64,000 nt of DNA from Hymenobacter ruricola (GCF_015694525.1 NZ_JADQDM010000001.1:434001-498000); one strand, 5' to 3'; numbered from the stretch's first letter, positions 18,140 to 27,501 are shown. A program made the numbers and translations. Notes: generated by a model not told the origin, from the letters alone.

Positions 18140-18203
18140 TCCGCGTCCCCGCGCCATTTTTAATGACATTCCTTCAAGACGCGGACTACAAAGTCCGCGC
18201 TAC
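18122..18203. repeat. REPIN-like element, family A (GTAG head)
   Basis: Perfect 26-nt inverted arms (18122-18147 and 18178-18203) flank a 30-nt spacer. Each arm carries GTAG at its outer end, then the hairpin CGCGGACT-TTGT-AGTCCGCG. The GT9 gene reads into the left arm and stops at the internal TAG (18137-18139). The right arm ends 2 nt before the promoter box of the M16 peptidase gene. Confidence 0.92.
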
Positions 18204-18205
18204 GG

Positions 18206-18213
18206 TACCTTTG
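18206..18213 (+). promoter_or_regulatory. -7 promoter box TACCTTTG for the M16 peptidase gene
   Basis: Exact TAnnTTTG match, 2 nt past the end of the REPIN-like element and 7 nt before ATG 18221. A transcript starting at the usual distance would be leaderless or nearly so. Confidence 0.55.
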
Positions 18214-18220
18214 CAATCTT

Positions 18221-19459
18221 ATGCTTGACTATCACATTCACGAATATCCCAACGGTATCCGCCTCTTGCACAAGCAGGTACCGCACACTAAAATAGCGCA
18301 TTGCGGGTTTTTGCTCGACATTGGCTCGCGCGATGAGGCGCCGCACCAGCAGGGCCTGGCGCACTTCTGGGAGCATATGGCTTTCAAAGGAACCGAGAAG
18401 CGCAAGAGCTTCCACATCCTCAACCGCCTCGAAACCGTGGGCGGCGAGCTCAACGCCTACACCACCAAAGAAAAAATCTGCTTCTACGCCGCGCTGCTCA
18501 GCACGCATTTCGAGCGGGCGTTTGAGCTGCTGACCGATTTGACGTTCAATTCCGTGTTTCCGGGCCGCGAGGTGGAGAAGGAGCGGGGCGTGATTCTGGA
18601 AGAAATGAGCATGTACCAGGATGCCCCCGAAGACGCCATCGTGGACGACTTCGACACCGTCATTTTCGGCGACCACCCGCTGGGCGTCAACATTCTGGGC
18701 ACCCGCGAAAGCGTGAGCCGCTTCCAGACGGCCGACTTCCACGCTTTTTTGCAGGAGCAGATGCGCACCGACCGACTCGTGTTCAGCTCGGTGAGCAACC
18801 TGCCGTTTGAGGCGGTGAAAAAGCTGGCCGACAAATTTCTGGCGCCGCTGCCGGCTAAGCGCGGGCCGCGGGTGCGCCGCCCGGTGGGCAGCTACGCGCG
18901 CAAAACCCAGGTCGAAACCCGGCCCATTTCGCAGGCGCACTGCCTGGTGGGCGGCCCGGCCTACGCGCTGAACGACGCCTGCCGCATCCCGTTCTTCATG
19001 CTGAACAACATTCTAGGCGGCCCCGGCATGAACTCGCGCCTCAACCTGGCCGTGCGGGAGAAATACGGCCTCGTGTACACCATCGACAGCACCTACTCGC
19101 CCTACACCGATACCGGCTTGTTTGGCATTTACTTCGGCACCGAGGGCAAGCAGCTGAACCGCACGCTGGGTCTGGTGCAAAAGGAGCTAAAGCTGCTGCG
19201 CGAGAAGCCGCTCACCACCAACCAGCTGCACATTGCCAAGCACCAGCTCATGGGCCAGCTGGCCATGAGTGAGGAAAGCAACAGCGGCCTGATGCAGCTG
19301 CTGGGCAAGAGCACGCTGGACCTGGGCCGTGTCGAGCCGCTGAGCGAGATTTTCGAGAAAATCGAGCGGGTGTCGGCCGTTGAGCTGCGCGAGATGGCCA
19401 ACGAGGTGCTGACCGATGAGCACTTGAGCGTGCTGCAATACGTGCCGGAGGGGAAGTAG
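18221..19459 (+). CDS. M16 family zinc metallopeptidase
   Basis: The 412-residue protein has the inverted zinc motif H48-FW-E51-H52. The third ligand lies in ERGVILEEM about 76 residues later, as in pitrilysin and mitochondrial processing peptidase. The C-terminal half is the usual inactive M16 repeat (GGPGMNSRLNLAVREKYGLV). No signal peptide is evident. It probably degrades or processes peptides; the substrate is unknown. The SRA-HNH gene starts only 9 nt after its stop, so the two may be co-transcribed. Confidence 0.93.
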   Translation: MLDYHIHEYPNGIRLLHKQVPHTKIAHCGFLLDIGSRDEAPHQQGLAHFWEHMAFKGTEKRKSFHILNRLETVGGELNAYTTKEKICFYAALLSTHFERAFELLTDLTFNSVFPGREVEKERGVILEEMSMYQDAPEDAIVDDFDTVIFGDHPLGVNILGTRESVSRFQTADFHAFLQEQMRTDRLVFSSVSNLPFEAVKKLADKFLAPLPAKRGPRVRRPVGSYARKTQVETRPISQAHCLVGGPAYALNDACRIPFFMLNNILGGPGMNSRLNLAVREKYGLVYTIDSTYSPYTDTGLFGIYFGTEGKQLNRTLGLVQKELKLLREKPLTTNQLHIAKHQLMGQLAMSEESNSGLMQLLGKSTLDLGRVEPLSEIFEKIERVSAVELREMANEVLTDEHLSVLQYVPEGK

Positions 19460-19468
19460 CAACAAGCC

Positions 19469-20440
19469 GTGCCTACATCAGCGCATCCTGTTTTTGGCTC
19501 GATTCCGGGCATTTTGCCGGGGCATGAGTTTGCCAGTCGGCTCGAATTGTGGGGCGCGGGGGTGCACCGCCAAACGCAGGCGGGCATTAGCGCTCGGCAA
19601 GGCGGGGGCGCAGAATCCATCGTGCTGTCGGGCGGCTACGAGGATGACGAGGATTTTGGCAGCATCATTATTTACACCGGTCGGGGCGGCCGCAGCGCCG
19701 AAACCAACCAACAAGTAGCCGACCAAGCACTGACGGGCGCCAATCTGGAATTGGTGCGCAACGAGCAGCAGGGACTGCCACTACGCGTAACGCGCAAAGT
19801 GACAGTCGGCCACAGTAGTTTCTACCGTTACGCCGGGCTCTACCGCGTGGTGAGCCATTGGGCCGAGCCAGGCAAATCAGGGCACCGAGTGTGGCGTTTT
19901 CGGCTGGAGTTGCTGGCCGAGAAGGCAGATACTGATGAAACGGCCGAGGTTCCGGCTGCAAAGGCTGCTCCCGAATCGGGGGTACAGGGCAAATTATTTG
20001 GGGGCTTGGAGGCAGAGGATTCAATTGCGGCCGAGCCCCCGGCTGGCTATGGCCCGGCGCCGCGTCGGGAAACAACCACGCTGCGCATTGTGCGGGATAC
20101 AGCCGTGACGCGCCGCGTAAAAATGCTGCACGAACACCGCTGCCAGGTGTGTGGCACGCAGCTGCGCGGGTCCGCCGGGCCGTACGCCGAGGCTGCGCAC
20201 ATCCGGCCGCTGGGTGCGCCGCATCACGGCCCCGACGTGTTAGAAAACGTGCTTTGCCTGTGCCCCAACCACCACGTTTTGTTTGACTTGGGCAGTTTTG
20301 GGGTGGCTGATGACGGGCAATTACTTGGCGTTGAAGGAAAACTGCGCCTGCACAAAAAACACGTAATCGACCCGGCGTTTCTGGCTTATCAGCGAATCCA
20401 TTTTTATGAGCCGAATGCTGATGAAACCCACCGGAAATAG
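19469..20440 (+). CDS. SRA (YDG) domain - HNH endonuclease fusion
   Basis: The 323-residue protein joins an N-terminal SRA/YDG domain to a C-terminal HNH nuclease. SRA features are GSIPGILPGHEF, GVHRQTQAGIS, SIVLSGGYEDDED, YTGRGGR, FYRYAGLYRV and PGKSGHRVWRFRL. HNH features are HRCQVCGTQL, EAAHIRPLG and ENVLCLCPNHHVLFD. SRA domains flip and read modified cytosine, so this fits a modification-dependent (type IV-like) restriction enzyme. It starts at GTG 19469 and overlaps by 35 nt a second, stand-alone SRA gene. Confidence 0.9.
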   Translation: MPTSAHPVFGSIPGILPGHEFASRLELWGAGVHRQTQAGISARQGGGAESIVLSGGYEDDEDFGSIIIYTGRGGRSAETNQQVADQALTGANLELVRNEQQGLPLRVTRKVTVGHSSFYRYAGLYRVVSHWAEPGKSGHRVWRFRLELLAEKADTDETAEVPAAKAAPESGVQGKLFGGLEAEDSIAAEPPAGYGPAPRRETTTLRIVRDTAVTRRVKMLHEHRCQVCGTQLRGSAGPYAEAAHIRPLGAPHHGPDVLENVLCLCPNHHVLFDLGSFGVADDGQLLGVEGKLRLHKKHVIDPAFLAYQRIHFYEPNADETHRK

Positions 20441-20921
20441 AGAAAGCGGCCGCCAGCCAGTGTACGGCCACGTGGGCAGCTACCGGCCCGGCGATACCTT
20501 TCGCAACCGTATCGACTTGTCGTTGAGCGGCGTGCACCGCCCGCGCCGGACGGGCGTGTGTGGTACTTCCGCCTTGGGCGCCGAGAGCATCGTGCTGGCG
20601 GGGCAATACGAAGAGGACGACTTTAGCGAAGAAGAAATCCTGTACTCCGGCAACGGCGGGCGCGACCCCAAAACCGGCCGTCAAATCATGGACCAGGTAG
20701 CCACCACCGGCATTCTGGCCTTGCTTAAGAGCATCGAAACCGGCTTGCCGGTACGCGTGTTGCGCAAAGTGCCCGCCGAGGAAGGTGAGCCCGCCGAGGA
20801 AGGTGAGTTGGAAGTGTATCGCTACGAAGGCCTGTACCGGGTGGTGGGCTCCACCTACGGGCCGGGCAAGTCCGGCTTTCAAGTGTACGTATTCCGGCTG
20901 CAGCCGTTGGTAGCGTTGTAG
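20406..20921 (+). CDS. Stand-alone SRA (YDG) domain protein
   Basis: The 171-residue product is essentially one SRA domain: YGHVGSYRPGDTFRNRIDL, GVHRPRRTG, SIVLAGQYEEDDF, YSGNGGRDPKTGRQIMDQ, YRYEGLYRVV and PGKSGFQVYVFRL. A short duplicated loop, EEGEPAEEGE, comes from a 15-bp direct repeat near 20780-20810. It overlaps the SRA-HNH gene, so translation is probably coupled and the products may work together. Starts at 20415 and 20421 are also possible. Its TAG stop is supplied by the GTAG head of the element that follows. Confidence 0.88.
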   Translation: MSRMLMKPTGNRESGRQPVYGHVGSYRPGDTFRNRIDLSLSGVHRPRRTGVCGTSALGAESIVLAGQYEEDDFSEEEILYSGNGGRDPKTGRQIMDQVATTGILALLKSIETGLPVRVLRKVPAEEGEPAEEGELEVYRYEGLYRVVGSTYGPGKSGFQVYVFRLQPLVAL

Positions 20922-21027
20922 AGACGCAATATTTTGCGTCTCGTCGTTGAACGACCGGAACCACGCCGTCCGCCCAAACAACCAAACAACATCAGCAACG
21001 ACGAGACGCAAAATATTGCATCTCTGC
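20918..21027. repeat. REPIN-like element, family C (GTAG head)
   Basis: The left REP is GTAG followed by AGACGCAA-TATT-TTGCGTCT (20918-20941). The right REP (21004-21027) is its inverse with a decayed head (GCAG). The longer arms 20920-20949 and 20996-21025 pair with one mismatch. The left TAG (20919-20921) is the stop codon of the SRA gene. The right end lies 6 nt before the O-methyltransferase start. Confidence 0.9.
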
Positions 21028-21033
21028 CGTGCA

Positions 21034-21684
21034 ATGCCCATGACCGACGACCCCACTCAAACCTACGCCGAGCTGCACACCGCGCCCGAGCCGCCGCTGC
21101 TGGCCCAGCTCACCCGCGAAACGCACCTGCAAACCCTGCTGCCGCGCATGAGCAGCGGCCACTTGCAGGGCCGGTTCCTGAGCCTGCTCAGCCACCTGCT
21201 GCGCCCGCGGCGCGTGCTGGAAATCGGCACGTTTTGCGGCTACGCCACGCTGTGCCTGGCGGAAGGGCTGGCCGAGGATGGCATACTGCATACCATTGAA
21301 ATAGACCCTGAACGGGAAGCGCGCATCCGGCGCTACGTGGCCGCGGCGGGCCGCACGGCGCAAATTCGCTTATATATCGGCGCGGCGCTCGACGTTTTGC
21401 CGGGCTTGGTCGATGAAGTGTGGGACTTGGTCTTTATTGACGCCGACAAGCGCAACAACGCCGCGTACTTTGACGCCGTCATTGACCACGTGCGGCCCGG
21501 CGGCTTGCTCATCGTCGACAACGTGCTGTGGAGCGGCAAGGTGCTGCCCGCGCACGCGGTGAAACCGGGGGACAAGGACACGCCGCTGGTCCGGGCTTTC
21601 AACGAGAAAGTGGCCCGCGACGCGCGGGTGGAGCCGGTGTTTCTGCCCCTGCGCGACGGGCTGCTGCTGCTGCGCCGGAAGTAG
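21034..21684 (+). CDS. O-methyltransferase (class I SAM-dependent, CCoAMT-like)
   Basis: The 216-residue product has the family's motifs: VLEIGTFCGYATLCLAEGL (SAM motif I), HTIEIDPEREARIRRY, DLVFIDADKRNNAAYFD (metal-binding Asp and Lys) and GGLLIVDNVLWSGKV. It should methylate a catechol-type or similar hydroxyl, with a divalent metal. ATG 21034 is chosen because codons upstream read through the REPIN-like element; ATG 21040 is an alternative. Confidence 0.92.
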   Translation: MPMTDDPTQTYAELHTAPEPPLLAQLTRETHLQTLLPRMSSGHLQGRFLSLLSHLLRPRRVLEIGTFCGYATLCLAEGLAEDGILHTIEIDPEREARIRRYVAAAGRTAQIRLYIGAALDVLPGLVDEVWDLVFIDADKRNNAAYFDAVIDHVRPGGLLIVDNVLWSGKVLPAHAVKPGDKDTPLVRAFNEKVARDARVEPVFLPLRDGLLLLRRK

Positions 21685-21768
21685 CCGGCGGTTCCCGCCA
21701 CAGCCGGCCCGGCCAACCTTGACCGGCGGAATCCCGTCAGACCAATTTTCAGCGCTTTTCCTCTTTAC

Positions 21769-24684
21769 ATGCGGCACGTTACCCTCTTATTTTTCCTGCT
21801 CCTCGGCCTGGGCGCGGCCCGCGCGCAAGCGCCCACTACGGTGAGCGGCCGCATCACCGACGGCAAAGACCAGTCGCCGCTCATCGGGGCCAACGTGCTG
21901 CTGATACGCCTGCCCGACTCGGTGAAAACCGGCACGGCGGCCGACGCCGAAGGCCGGTTTCAGTTCGATAACGTGGTGCCCGGCCGCTACGTGCTCGACG
22001 CCTCCTTTGTGGGCTACGCCAAGCTGAGCCAGCCCGTGACCGTGGCCAGCCAGCCCCTGATGCTCGGCACGCTGGCCCTGCAAACCGGCGGCGTGCAGCT
22101 CAAAGGCGTGGTGGTGACGGGCCAGGCCGCGCAGAGCGTGCAGAAGGGCGACACCACCCAGTTCAACGCCCGCGCCTTCAAAACCAACCCTGACGCCACC
22201 ACCGGCGACCTGCTGGAAAAGATGCCCGGCGTGAGCCGCGGGGCCGACGGCAAGATTCAGGCCCAGGGCGAAAACGTGCAGCAGGTGCTCGTGGACGGCA
22301 AGCCCTTCTTCGGCAACGACCCCGACGCGGTGCTCAAAAACCTGCCCGCCGAAATGGTGGACAAAGTGGAGGTATTCGACCAGCGCAGCGAGCAAAGCCG
22401 CTTTTCGGGCTTCGACGACGGCAACACGACCAAGACCATCAACATTGTGACCAAGGTGGAGTTTCGCAACGGCACGTTTGGGCGGGTGGTGGCCGGCGCC
22501 GGCCCCGACCGCTACCGGGCCAGCGGCAACGTGAACAACTTCAAGGGCGACCGCCGGGTGGCGGTGCTGGCCCAGAGCAACAACGTGAACGAGCAGAACT
22601 TCGGCACCGAGGACCTGCTGGGCGTGGTGGGCAACTCCAACGTGGGCGGCGGGGGCCGCGGGGGCGGACGCGGCGGCCAGGGCGGCGGGGGAGGCGGTGG
22701 CAACGGCGGCAACGCCGGCGACTTCCTGGTGAACCAGAGCGGCGGTATTACCACGACCAACGCGGCGGGCCTGAACTTCTCGGACGCCTGGAACAAGAAA
22801 ACCGAGCTGTCGGCCAGCTACTTCTTCAACCGCGCCAACAACCGCAACGAAAGCAGCACCCAGCGCCAGTACGTGCTGCCCGACCAAGCCAACACCACCT
22901 TCACCCAAAACGCCACCACCAACAGCCTGAACACCAACCAGCGCTTCAACATGCGCCTGGAGCACAAGATTGACTCGGCCAACTCGGTGCTGTTCCGGCC
23001 CCGGTTCAGCTACCAGCAGAACGACGCCACCAGCGTGGTGGACGGCGTGACGCGCAACGCCGGCGAGGAGCAAAGCCGCATTCACAGCGACTACAACTCC
23101 AACAACAAGGGCCTGAACACCGGCGGCGACGTGCTGCTGCGCCACCGCTTCCCAAAGGCCGGGCGCACGGCCAGCCTCACCATCGGGGGCACCTACAGCC
23201 AGCGCAACGGCGGCGCAACGCTCCGCACCGACGACAGCGTGAACAACCTCAACGACCTCAACCAAACCAACACCCTGAAGCAGCACGGCGGCAGCCTCAA
23301 CGCCAACCTGGCCCTGACCGAGGCCCTGAGCAGGCAGGACCAGCTGCAGGGCAACTACACCATCAACTACGCGCCCAACAACTCGAACAAGTACACCTAC
23401 AACCTGGTGAACGGCGACACGCCCGAGCTGAACGAGGCGTTGAGCAACGTGTTCGACAACTACTATTTCACGCAGTCGGGCGGCCTCAGCTTCCGGCACA
23501 ACACCCAGAAGTTTCAGGGCAGTGTGGGCGTGTCGGGGCAATATTCGGAACTGTACAGCGACGCGCAGTACCCGCGCCCCAGCATCGGGCGCTACTACTT
23601 CGTGAACGTGCTGCCCAACGCCAACGCGCAGTACCGCTTCACGAAGCAGAAAAACCTGCGCCTCAACTACCGCACCAACACCAGCGCCCCAAGCGTGAGC
23701 CAGCTGCAGGCCGTGGTGAACAACTCGAACCCGCTGCAGCTCACCATCGGCAACCCCACGCTGCGCCAGGAATTCCAGCACTCGGCCAATATCCGCTATT
23801 CGGCCTCGAACCCGGAAGTATCGAGCAACTTCTTCGCCCTGCTCAACGGCTCTTACGTCCAGAACCCCATCGCCAACCGCACCACCGTGGCCGCGCGCGA
23901 AACCACCGTGACGCCCGAAGGCGCCGACGCGGTGCGCCTGCCGGCCGGCGGCCAGCTCACCCAGCCCGTGAACCTGAGCCAGCAGTACTCGGTGCGTTCG
24001 CTGGCCAGCTACGGCCGGCCCATCAAGGCCCTCAAAACCAACGTAAACCTGAGCGCCAACGCGGGCTTCACGCAAACGCCGGGCCTCGTGAACGGCGCCC
24101 TGAACTACGCCCGCGTGCCCTCGTTCGGGGCGGGCCTCACGCTCAGCTCCAACATCAGCCCCGAGCTCGATTTCACGGCTTCGACCACGTCGAACAAGAA
24201 CTACGTGCGCAACACGCTGCGGTCCAACCTTAATACCGATTATTTCACCCAGGTTACGCGGGTGCGGCTGAACTGGATTGTGGGCCCCGGCATCAACTTC
24301 CAGACCGACCTCGTGCACCAGTACTACGCGGGCCTGTCGTCGGGCTACAACAAGCCGTATGCACTCTGGAACGCCAGCCTGGGCAAGAAGCTATTCCCCG
24401 GCCAGCGCGGCGAAATCAAAGTCTACGCCTTCGACCTGCTGGGCCAGAACCGCGCCATCCAGCGCAACGTGACCGAAGCCTACTACGAAGACGTGCAAAC
24501 CACCATCCTGCAACGCTACTTCATGCTGATGTTCACTTACAACATCCGCAGCGGCAACGTGGTAGCACCCAACGAGCCCGCCGACGGCCCCCGCGACGGC
24601 GGCCGCGGCATGGGCCGCCCCGACGGCGGCGGCCGGCCCGATGGCGGCGGGGGTGGCTTCCCAGGCGGCGGGGGGCGGCCTTAA
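21769..24684 (+). CDS. TonB-dependent receptor-like outer membrane beta-barrel protein
   Basis: The 971-residue protein has a signal peptide (to ARAQ), then a carboxypeptidase-regulatory-like domain (about residues 25-105). A plug-like domain with TGDLLEKMPGVSRGADGKIQ and VDKVEVFDQRSEQS follows, then an OMP_b-brl_3-type barrel to about residue 925. Two unusual Gly-rich stretches are present: a loop near residues 290-318 (GGGGRGGGRGGQ) and a C-terminal Gly/Arg/Pro tail (about 935-971). No SusD partner lies beside it. It probably imports or binds a ligand at the surface. Confidence 0.9.
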   Translation: MRHVTLLFFLLLGLGAARAQAPTTVSGRITDGKDQSPLIGANVLLIRLPDSVKTGTAADAEGRFQFDNVVPGRYVLDASFVGYAKLSQPVTVASQPLMLGTLALQTGGVQLKGVVVTGQAAQSVQKGDTTQFNARAFKTNPDATTGDLLEKMPGVSRGADGKIQAQGENVQQVLVDGKPFFGNDPDAVLKNLPAEMVDKVEVFDQRSEQSRFSGFDDGNTTKTINIVTKVEFRNGTFGRVVAGAGPDRYRASGNVNNFKGDRRVAVLAQSNNVNEQNFGTEDLLGVVGNSNVGGGGRGGGRGGQGGGGGGGNGGNAGDFLVNQSGGITTTNAAGLNFSDAWNKKTELSASYFFNRANNRNESSTQRQYVLPDQANTTFTQNATTNSLNTNQRFNMRLEHKIDSANSVLFRPRFSYQQNDATSVVDGVTRNAGEEQSRIHSDYNSNNKGLNTGGDVLLRHRFPKAGRTASLTIGGTYSQRNGGATLRTDDSVNNLNDLNQTNTLKQHGGSLNANLALTEALSRQDQLQGNYTINYAPNNSNKYTYNLVNGDTPELNEALSNVFDNYYFTQSGGLSFRHNTQKFQGSVGVSGQYSELYSDAQYPRPSIGRYYFVNVLPNANAQYRFTKQKNLRLNYRTNTSAPSVSQLQAVVNNSNPLQLTIGNPTLRQEFQHSANIRYSASNPEVSSNFFALLNGSYVQNPIANRTTVAARETTVTPEGADAVRLPAGGQLTQPVNLSQQYSVRSLASYGRPIKALKTNVNLSANAGFTQTPGLVNGALNYARVPSFGAGLTLSSNISPELDFTASTTSNKNYVRNTLRSNLNTDYFTQVTRVRLNWIVGPGINFQTDLVHQYYAGLSSGYNKPYALWNASLGKKLFPGQRGEIKVYAFDLLGQNRAIQRNVTEAYYEDVQTTILQRYFMLMFTYNIRSGNVVAPNEPADGPRDGGRGMGRPDGGGRPDGGGGGFPGGGGRP

Positions 24685-24753
24685 GGGCCGCAGCCGTACT
24701 CATTTAGAAATGGCGCGACGCCTTCAATCCTCCTCTCGAACCGCAACGCAGTC

Positions 24754-25086
24754 ATGAGCCACTCCCTTTCTGCTCCCGATGCCGGCCGCGTTGTAGTGGC
24801 CTGCCGGCTCACTTCCCCCGAATTGCGGCAGCGCAAGGAAACCGTCATCGCCTCGCTGAAGCAGCAGGTGGTGAGCCGGCACGAGTTGCCCGCCGGCTTT
24901 GCCTACGAGTTCAAGGGCAGCGACGAAGTGGTGGACGAGCTGGCCGAATTTGTGAAAACCGAGCGCCAATGCTGTGCCTTCTTTTCGTTTGAGTTGCGCT
25001 TCGGGGGCGAAGGCGCGGTGGCCTGGCTGCACCTCACGGGCCCGGCCGGCGCCAAAGAATTCATCGTGCAGGAACTGGGGCTGTAA
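24754..25086 (+). CDS. Small conserved protein with ERQCCAFF motif
   Basis: The 110-residue product has no signal peptide. A C-terminal block, FVKTERQCCAFFSFELRFGG then GPAGAKEFIVQEL, contains an adjacent Cys pair that looks like a thiol or metal site. Similar small proteins with an ECCPF-like motif occur widely, but I cannot name a function. It stands alone between the barrel gene and the LysM gene. Confidence 0.7.
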   Translation: MSHSLSAPDAGRVVVACRLTSPELRQRKETVIASLKQQVVSRHELPAGFAYEFKGSDEVVDELAEFVKTERQCCAFFSFELRFGGEGAVAWLHLTGPAGAKEFIVQELGL

Positions 25087-25149
25087 GGCGCGGAGCACCA
25101 CATTCCCTCGGAATTCAGGTACTTTGTAGGCGAGACCGTGCTTCCCGCT

Positions 25150-27432
25150 ATGCAAAAATCGTTTTTCCTGTTCCTGCTGCTGGCTTTGGCCGGCCCCCTG
25201 GCGGCCCAGCCCACGGCCACGGCCCGGCACCCCGACGTGCCCGCCGCCTTCGACGTGGCCGGCCTGCACCTGGTGCTGAACGAAGAAGCCCAGCGCCTGG
25301 TGCAGCAAAAAGCCGACGGCCTGTGCCGCCACCAGCCCTCGTTTCAGGCCCGCGTCGACCAGGCCGACGCCGCGTTTCCCATCGTGGAGCGGGTGCTGAA
25401 GGAAGAAGGCGTGCCGCTCGATTTTCGCTACCTGGTGTTGCAGGAAAGCGCCCTCGTGGGCGATGCGCAAAGCGTGCACGAGGCCGTGGGCTACTGGCAG
25501 CTCAAGCGCGAAACCGCCACCGGCCTGGGCCTGGTGGTGAACGAGGAAGTGGACCAGCGCAAGCACCTGGCCGCCAGCACCCGCGCCGCCGCCCGCTACC
25601 TCACGCGCAACAACAAGTCACTGCACAACTGGCTCAACGCCCTGCTGAGCTACTACACCGGCCTGGGCGGCGTGCAGCCCTACACGCTGCCCTCCGACTT
25701 CGACGCCACCGAAATGGCCGTCACCGAAGCCACCTCGCCCTACGTGCTGATGTTTCTGGCCCACAAGCTGGCCTTTGAGCCCGCCTGCGGCCAGAACCCC
25801 GCCCCGCCCCTGCGCCTGCAGGAGTTCCCGGCCGTGGCCGGCCAAACCCTGGAAACCCAGGCCCTGGCCCTGCACACCGACCCCGCCGCCCTGGCCACGC
25901 ACAACCGCTGGCTGCTGGCCGCCGCCGTGCCCGCCGACCGCCCTTACACCCTGGTGGTGCCCGTGGGCGACGTGACCCAGGCCGCCGGCATCGCGGCCAA
26001 CCAGCGCCTGCAAGCCAATGGCGAACTGCTGGCCCTGCCCGCCGTGGGCGCCAACACGGCCGAAGTGCGTGTCAACAACCTGCGCGCCCTCATTGCCCTG
26101 CCCGGCGAAACCACCGCCGACCTGGCCCGCCGCGGCCACCAGCGCCTGGGCGAGTTTCTGAAGCACAACGAGCTGAAAGCCTTCGACGTGGCCGTGACGG
26201 GCCGCCCGTACTACTTGCAAAGCAAGCGCGACGTGGCCGCCGTGGAATACCACGTGCTGCAACCCAACGAAACCATTTTCGACGTGGCCCAGAAGTACGG
26301 CATCCGCCAGAAAGCCGTGCTGAAAAAAAACCGCATGGCCCGCAACGAAGAGCTGCGCCCCGGCCGCCTGCTGTGGCTGCAGCATACCCGCCCGCGCGAA
26401 ACCGCCATCGAATACCGCAGCCTGGCCGAAACCGTGGCCCTGGAACGCCCCAGCGCAGCCCCCACGCCCGCCGAGCAGGAAACCGACGCCCTGGTAACCA
26501 CGGCCAACGAGGCGGCAACCTTGCCTAGAAGCACGGCTACCGAAAGCGGCCAGGTCAAAATCAAAACCAAGGTCAAAACGGAGGACGGCAAAACCAAAAC
26601 CAAGCGCGTGGTGCCCGCAGAAGGCGACGGCTGGGGCGAAACCCTGACCACGGCCGCTGCCACGCCGGCGGCTCCGGCGCCAGTACCGGCTCCCGCGGTG
26701 GCTTCAGCGCCCGCGCCCGCGCCGGTGGCGCCTGCTGTTCGGGCTCCTCAGGCCGCGCCGCTGCCCAAGCCGGCTCCGGCCCCGGTTTCGGAGCCGCTGG
26801 CCGATGAGCCCGGCGAGCCGGCGCCGGCTCCCGTGGCCGTGGCCGCGCCGGTTGCCACGCGTCCGGCCGTGGAGTACCGGCCGGCACCCAAGCCGGTAGT
26901 AGTGCCCGCCCCCGCGCCCCCGCCGGCCCCGAAGCCCGTGCCCCCCGCGCCCGCGCCTGCAGCCTCTGTGGTTGCCGCAGCAGCGCCCGCCGCGCTGCCC
27001 GCTACGCACCGGGTCGAGGCCCACGAGTCTGTGTATTCGGTGGCCCGCCGCTACAACATGCCACCCGCCACGCTGATGGCGTTAAATAACCTCACGCCCG
27101 CTTCCGGCCTGGTGATAGGGCAGGTGCTGGTGCTCAAAGCCGAAGCGGCTCCCGTGCCCGCCGCTAACGCCGCGCCCACGCCGCCTTCCGCGCCGCGCCC
27201 GGCAGCAGGAAGCACCAATCCGGCCCTGTACGTGCCCAAGCCGGCCGCTACCACTGCGGCGGCTCCGCCAGTGGCGGCCGCTACGCAGCACACCGTGGCC
27301 AAAGGCGAAACCCTCTACAGCATCGCCCGCCTCTACAAAGTGACGGTAGCCGACCTCAAAACCTGGAATTCCAAGGCCGACGACACCGCTAAAGTGGGCG
27401 AGGTGCTGCGGGTGCAGGCCGGCGCCCGGTAG
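25150..27432 (+). CDS. LysM-containing lytic transglycosylase (MltD-like)
   Basis: ATG 25150 gives 760 residues with a signal peptide ending LAAQ. A lysozyme-like transglycosylase domain (about residues 70-200) has FRYLVLQESAL with the likely catalytic Glu (E99), then EAVGYWQLKRETATGLGL. A first LysM (VEYHVLQPNETIFDVAQKYG) is followed by a roughly 150-residue Pro/Ala-rich linker. Two more LysM repeats follow (HRVEAHESVYSVARRYNM and HTVAKGETLYSIARLYKV). It cleaves peptidoglycan in the periplasm. A terminator follows. Confidence 0.92.
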   Translation: MQKSFFLFLLLALAGPLAAQPTATARHPDVPAAFDVAGLHLVLNEEAQRLVQQKADGLCRHQPSFQARVDQADAAFPIVERVLKEEGVPLDFRYLVLQESALVGDAQSVHEAVGYWQLKRETATGLGLVVNEEVDQRKHLAASTRAAARYLTRNNKSLHNWLNALLSYYTGLGGVQPYTLPSDFDATEMAVTEATSPYVLMFLAHKLAFEPACGQNPAPPLRLQEFPAVAGQTLETQALALHTDPAALATHNRWLLAAAVPADRPYTLVVPVGDVTQAAGIAANQRLQANGELLALPAVGANTAEVRVNNLRALIALPGETTADLARRGHQRLGEFLKHNELKAFDVAVTGRPYYLQSKRDVAAVEYHVLQPNETIFDVAQKYGIRQKAVLKKNRMARNEELRPGRLLWLQHTRPRETAIEYRSLAETVALERPSAAPTPAEQETDALVTTANEAATLPRSTATESGQVKIKTKVKTEDGKTKTKRVVPAEGDGWGETLTTAAATPAAPAPVPAPAVASAPAPAPVAPAVRAPQAAPLPKPAPAPVSEPLADEPGEPAPAPVAVAAPVATRPAVEYRPAPKPVVVPAPAPPPAPKPVPPAPAPAASVVAAAAPAALPATHRVEAHESVYSVARRYNMPPATLMALNNLTPASGLVIGQVLVLKAEAAPVPAANAAPTPPSAPRPAAGSTNPALYVPKPAATTAAAPPVAAATQHTVAKGETLYSIARLYKVTVADLKTWNSKADDTAKVGEVLRVQAGAR

Positions 27433-27466
27433 CCGGGACACTGGCCAAGACCCGGCTAAATCCAGC

Positions 27467-27501
27467 AAAAGCCGCCGACTTCATTGGAGTCGGCGGCTTT
27501 T
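27467..27501 (+). terminator. Rho-independent terminator
   Basis: AAAAGCCGCCGACT pairs exactly with AGTCGGCGGCTTTT around a 7-nt loop, 34 nt after the LysM transglycosylase stop. Confidence 0.9.

Noticed and set aside
19469..20440. HNH protein as a homing or CRISPR-associated nuclease
   Set aside because: The N-terminal SRA domain points to modified-DNA recognition; no intron or cas context.
21787..24318. Antisense frame of 843 codons opposite the outer membrane barrel gene
   Set aside because: Same GC-driven shadow; no recognisable domain, and the plus-strand gene has a signal peptide, plug and barrel.
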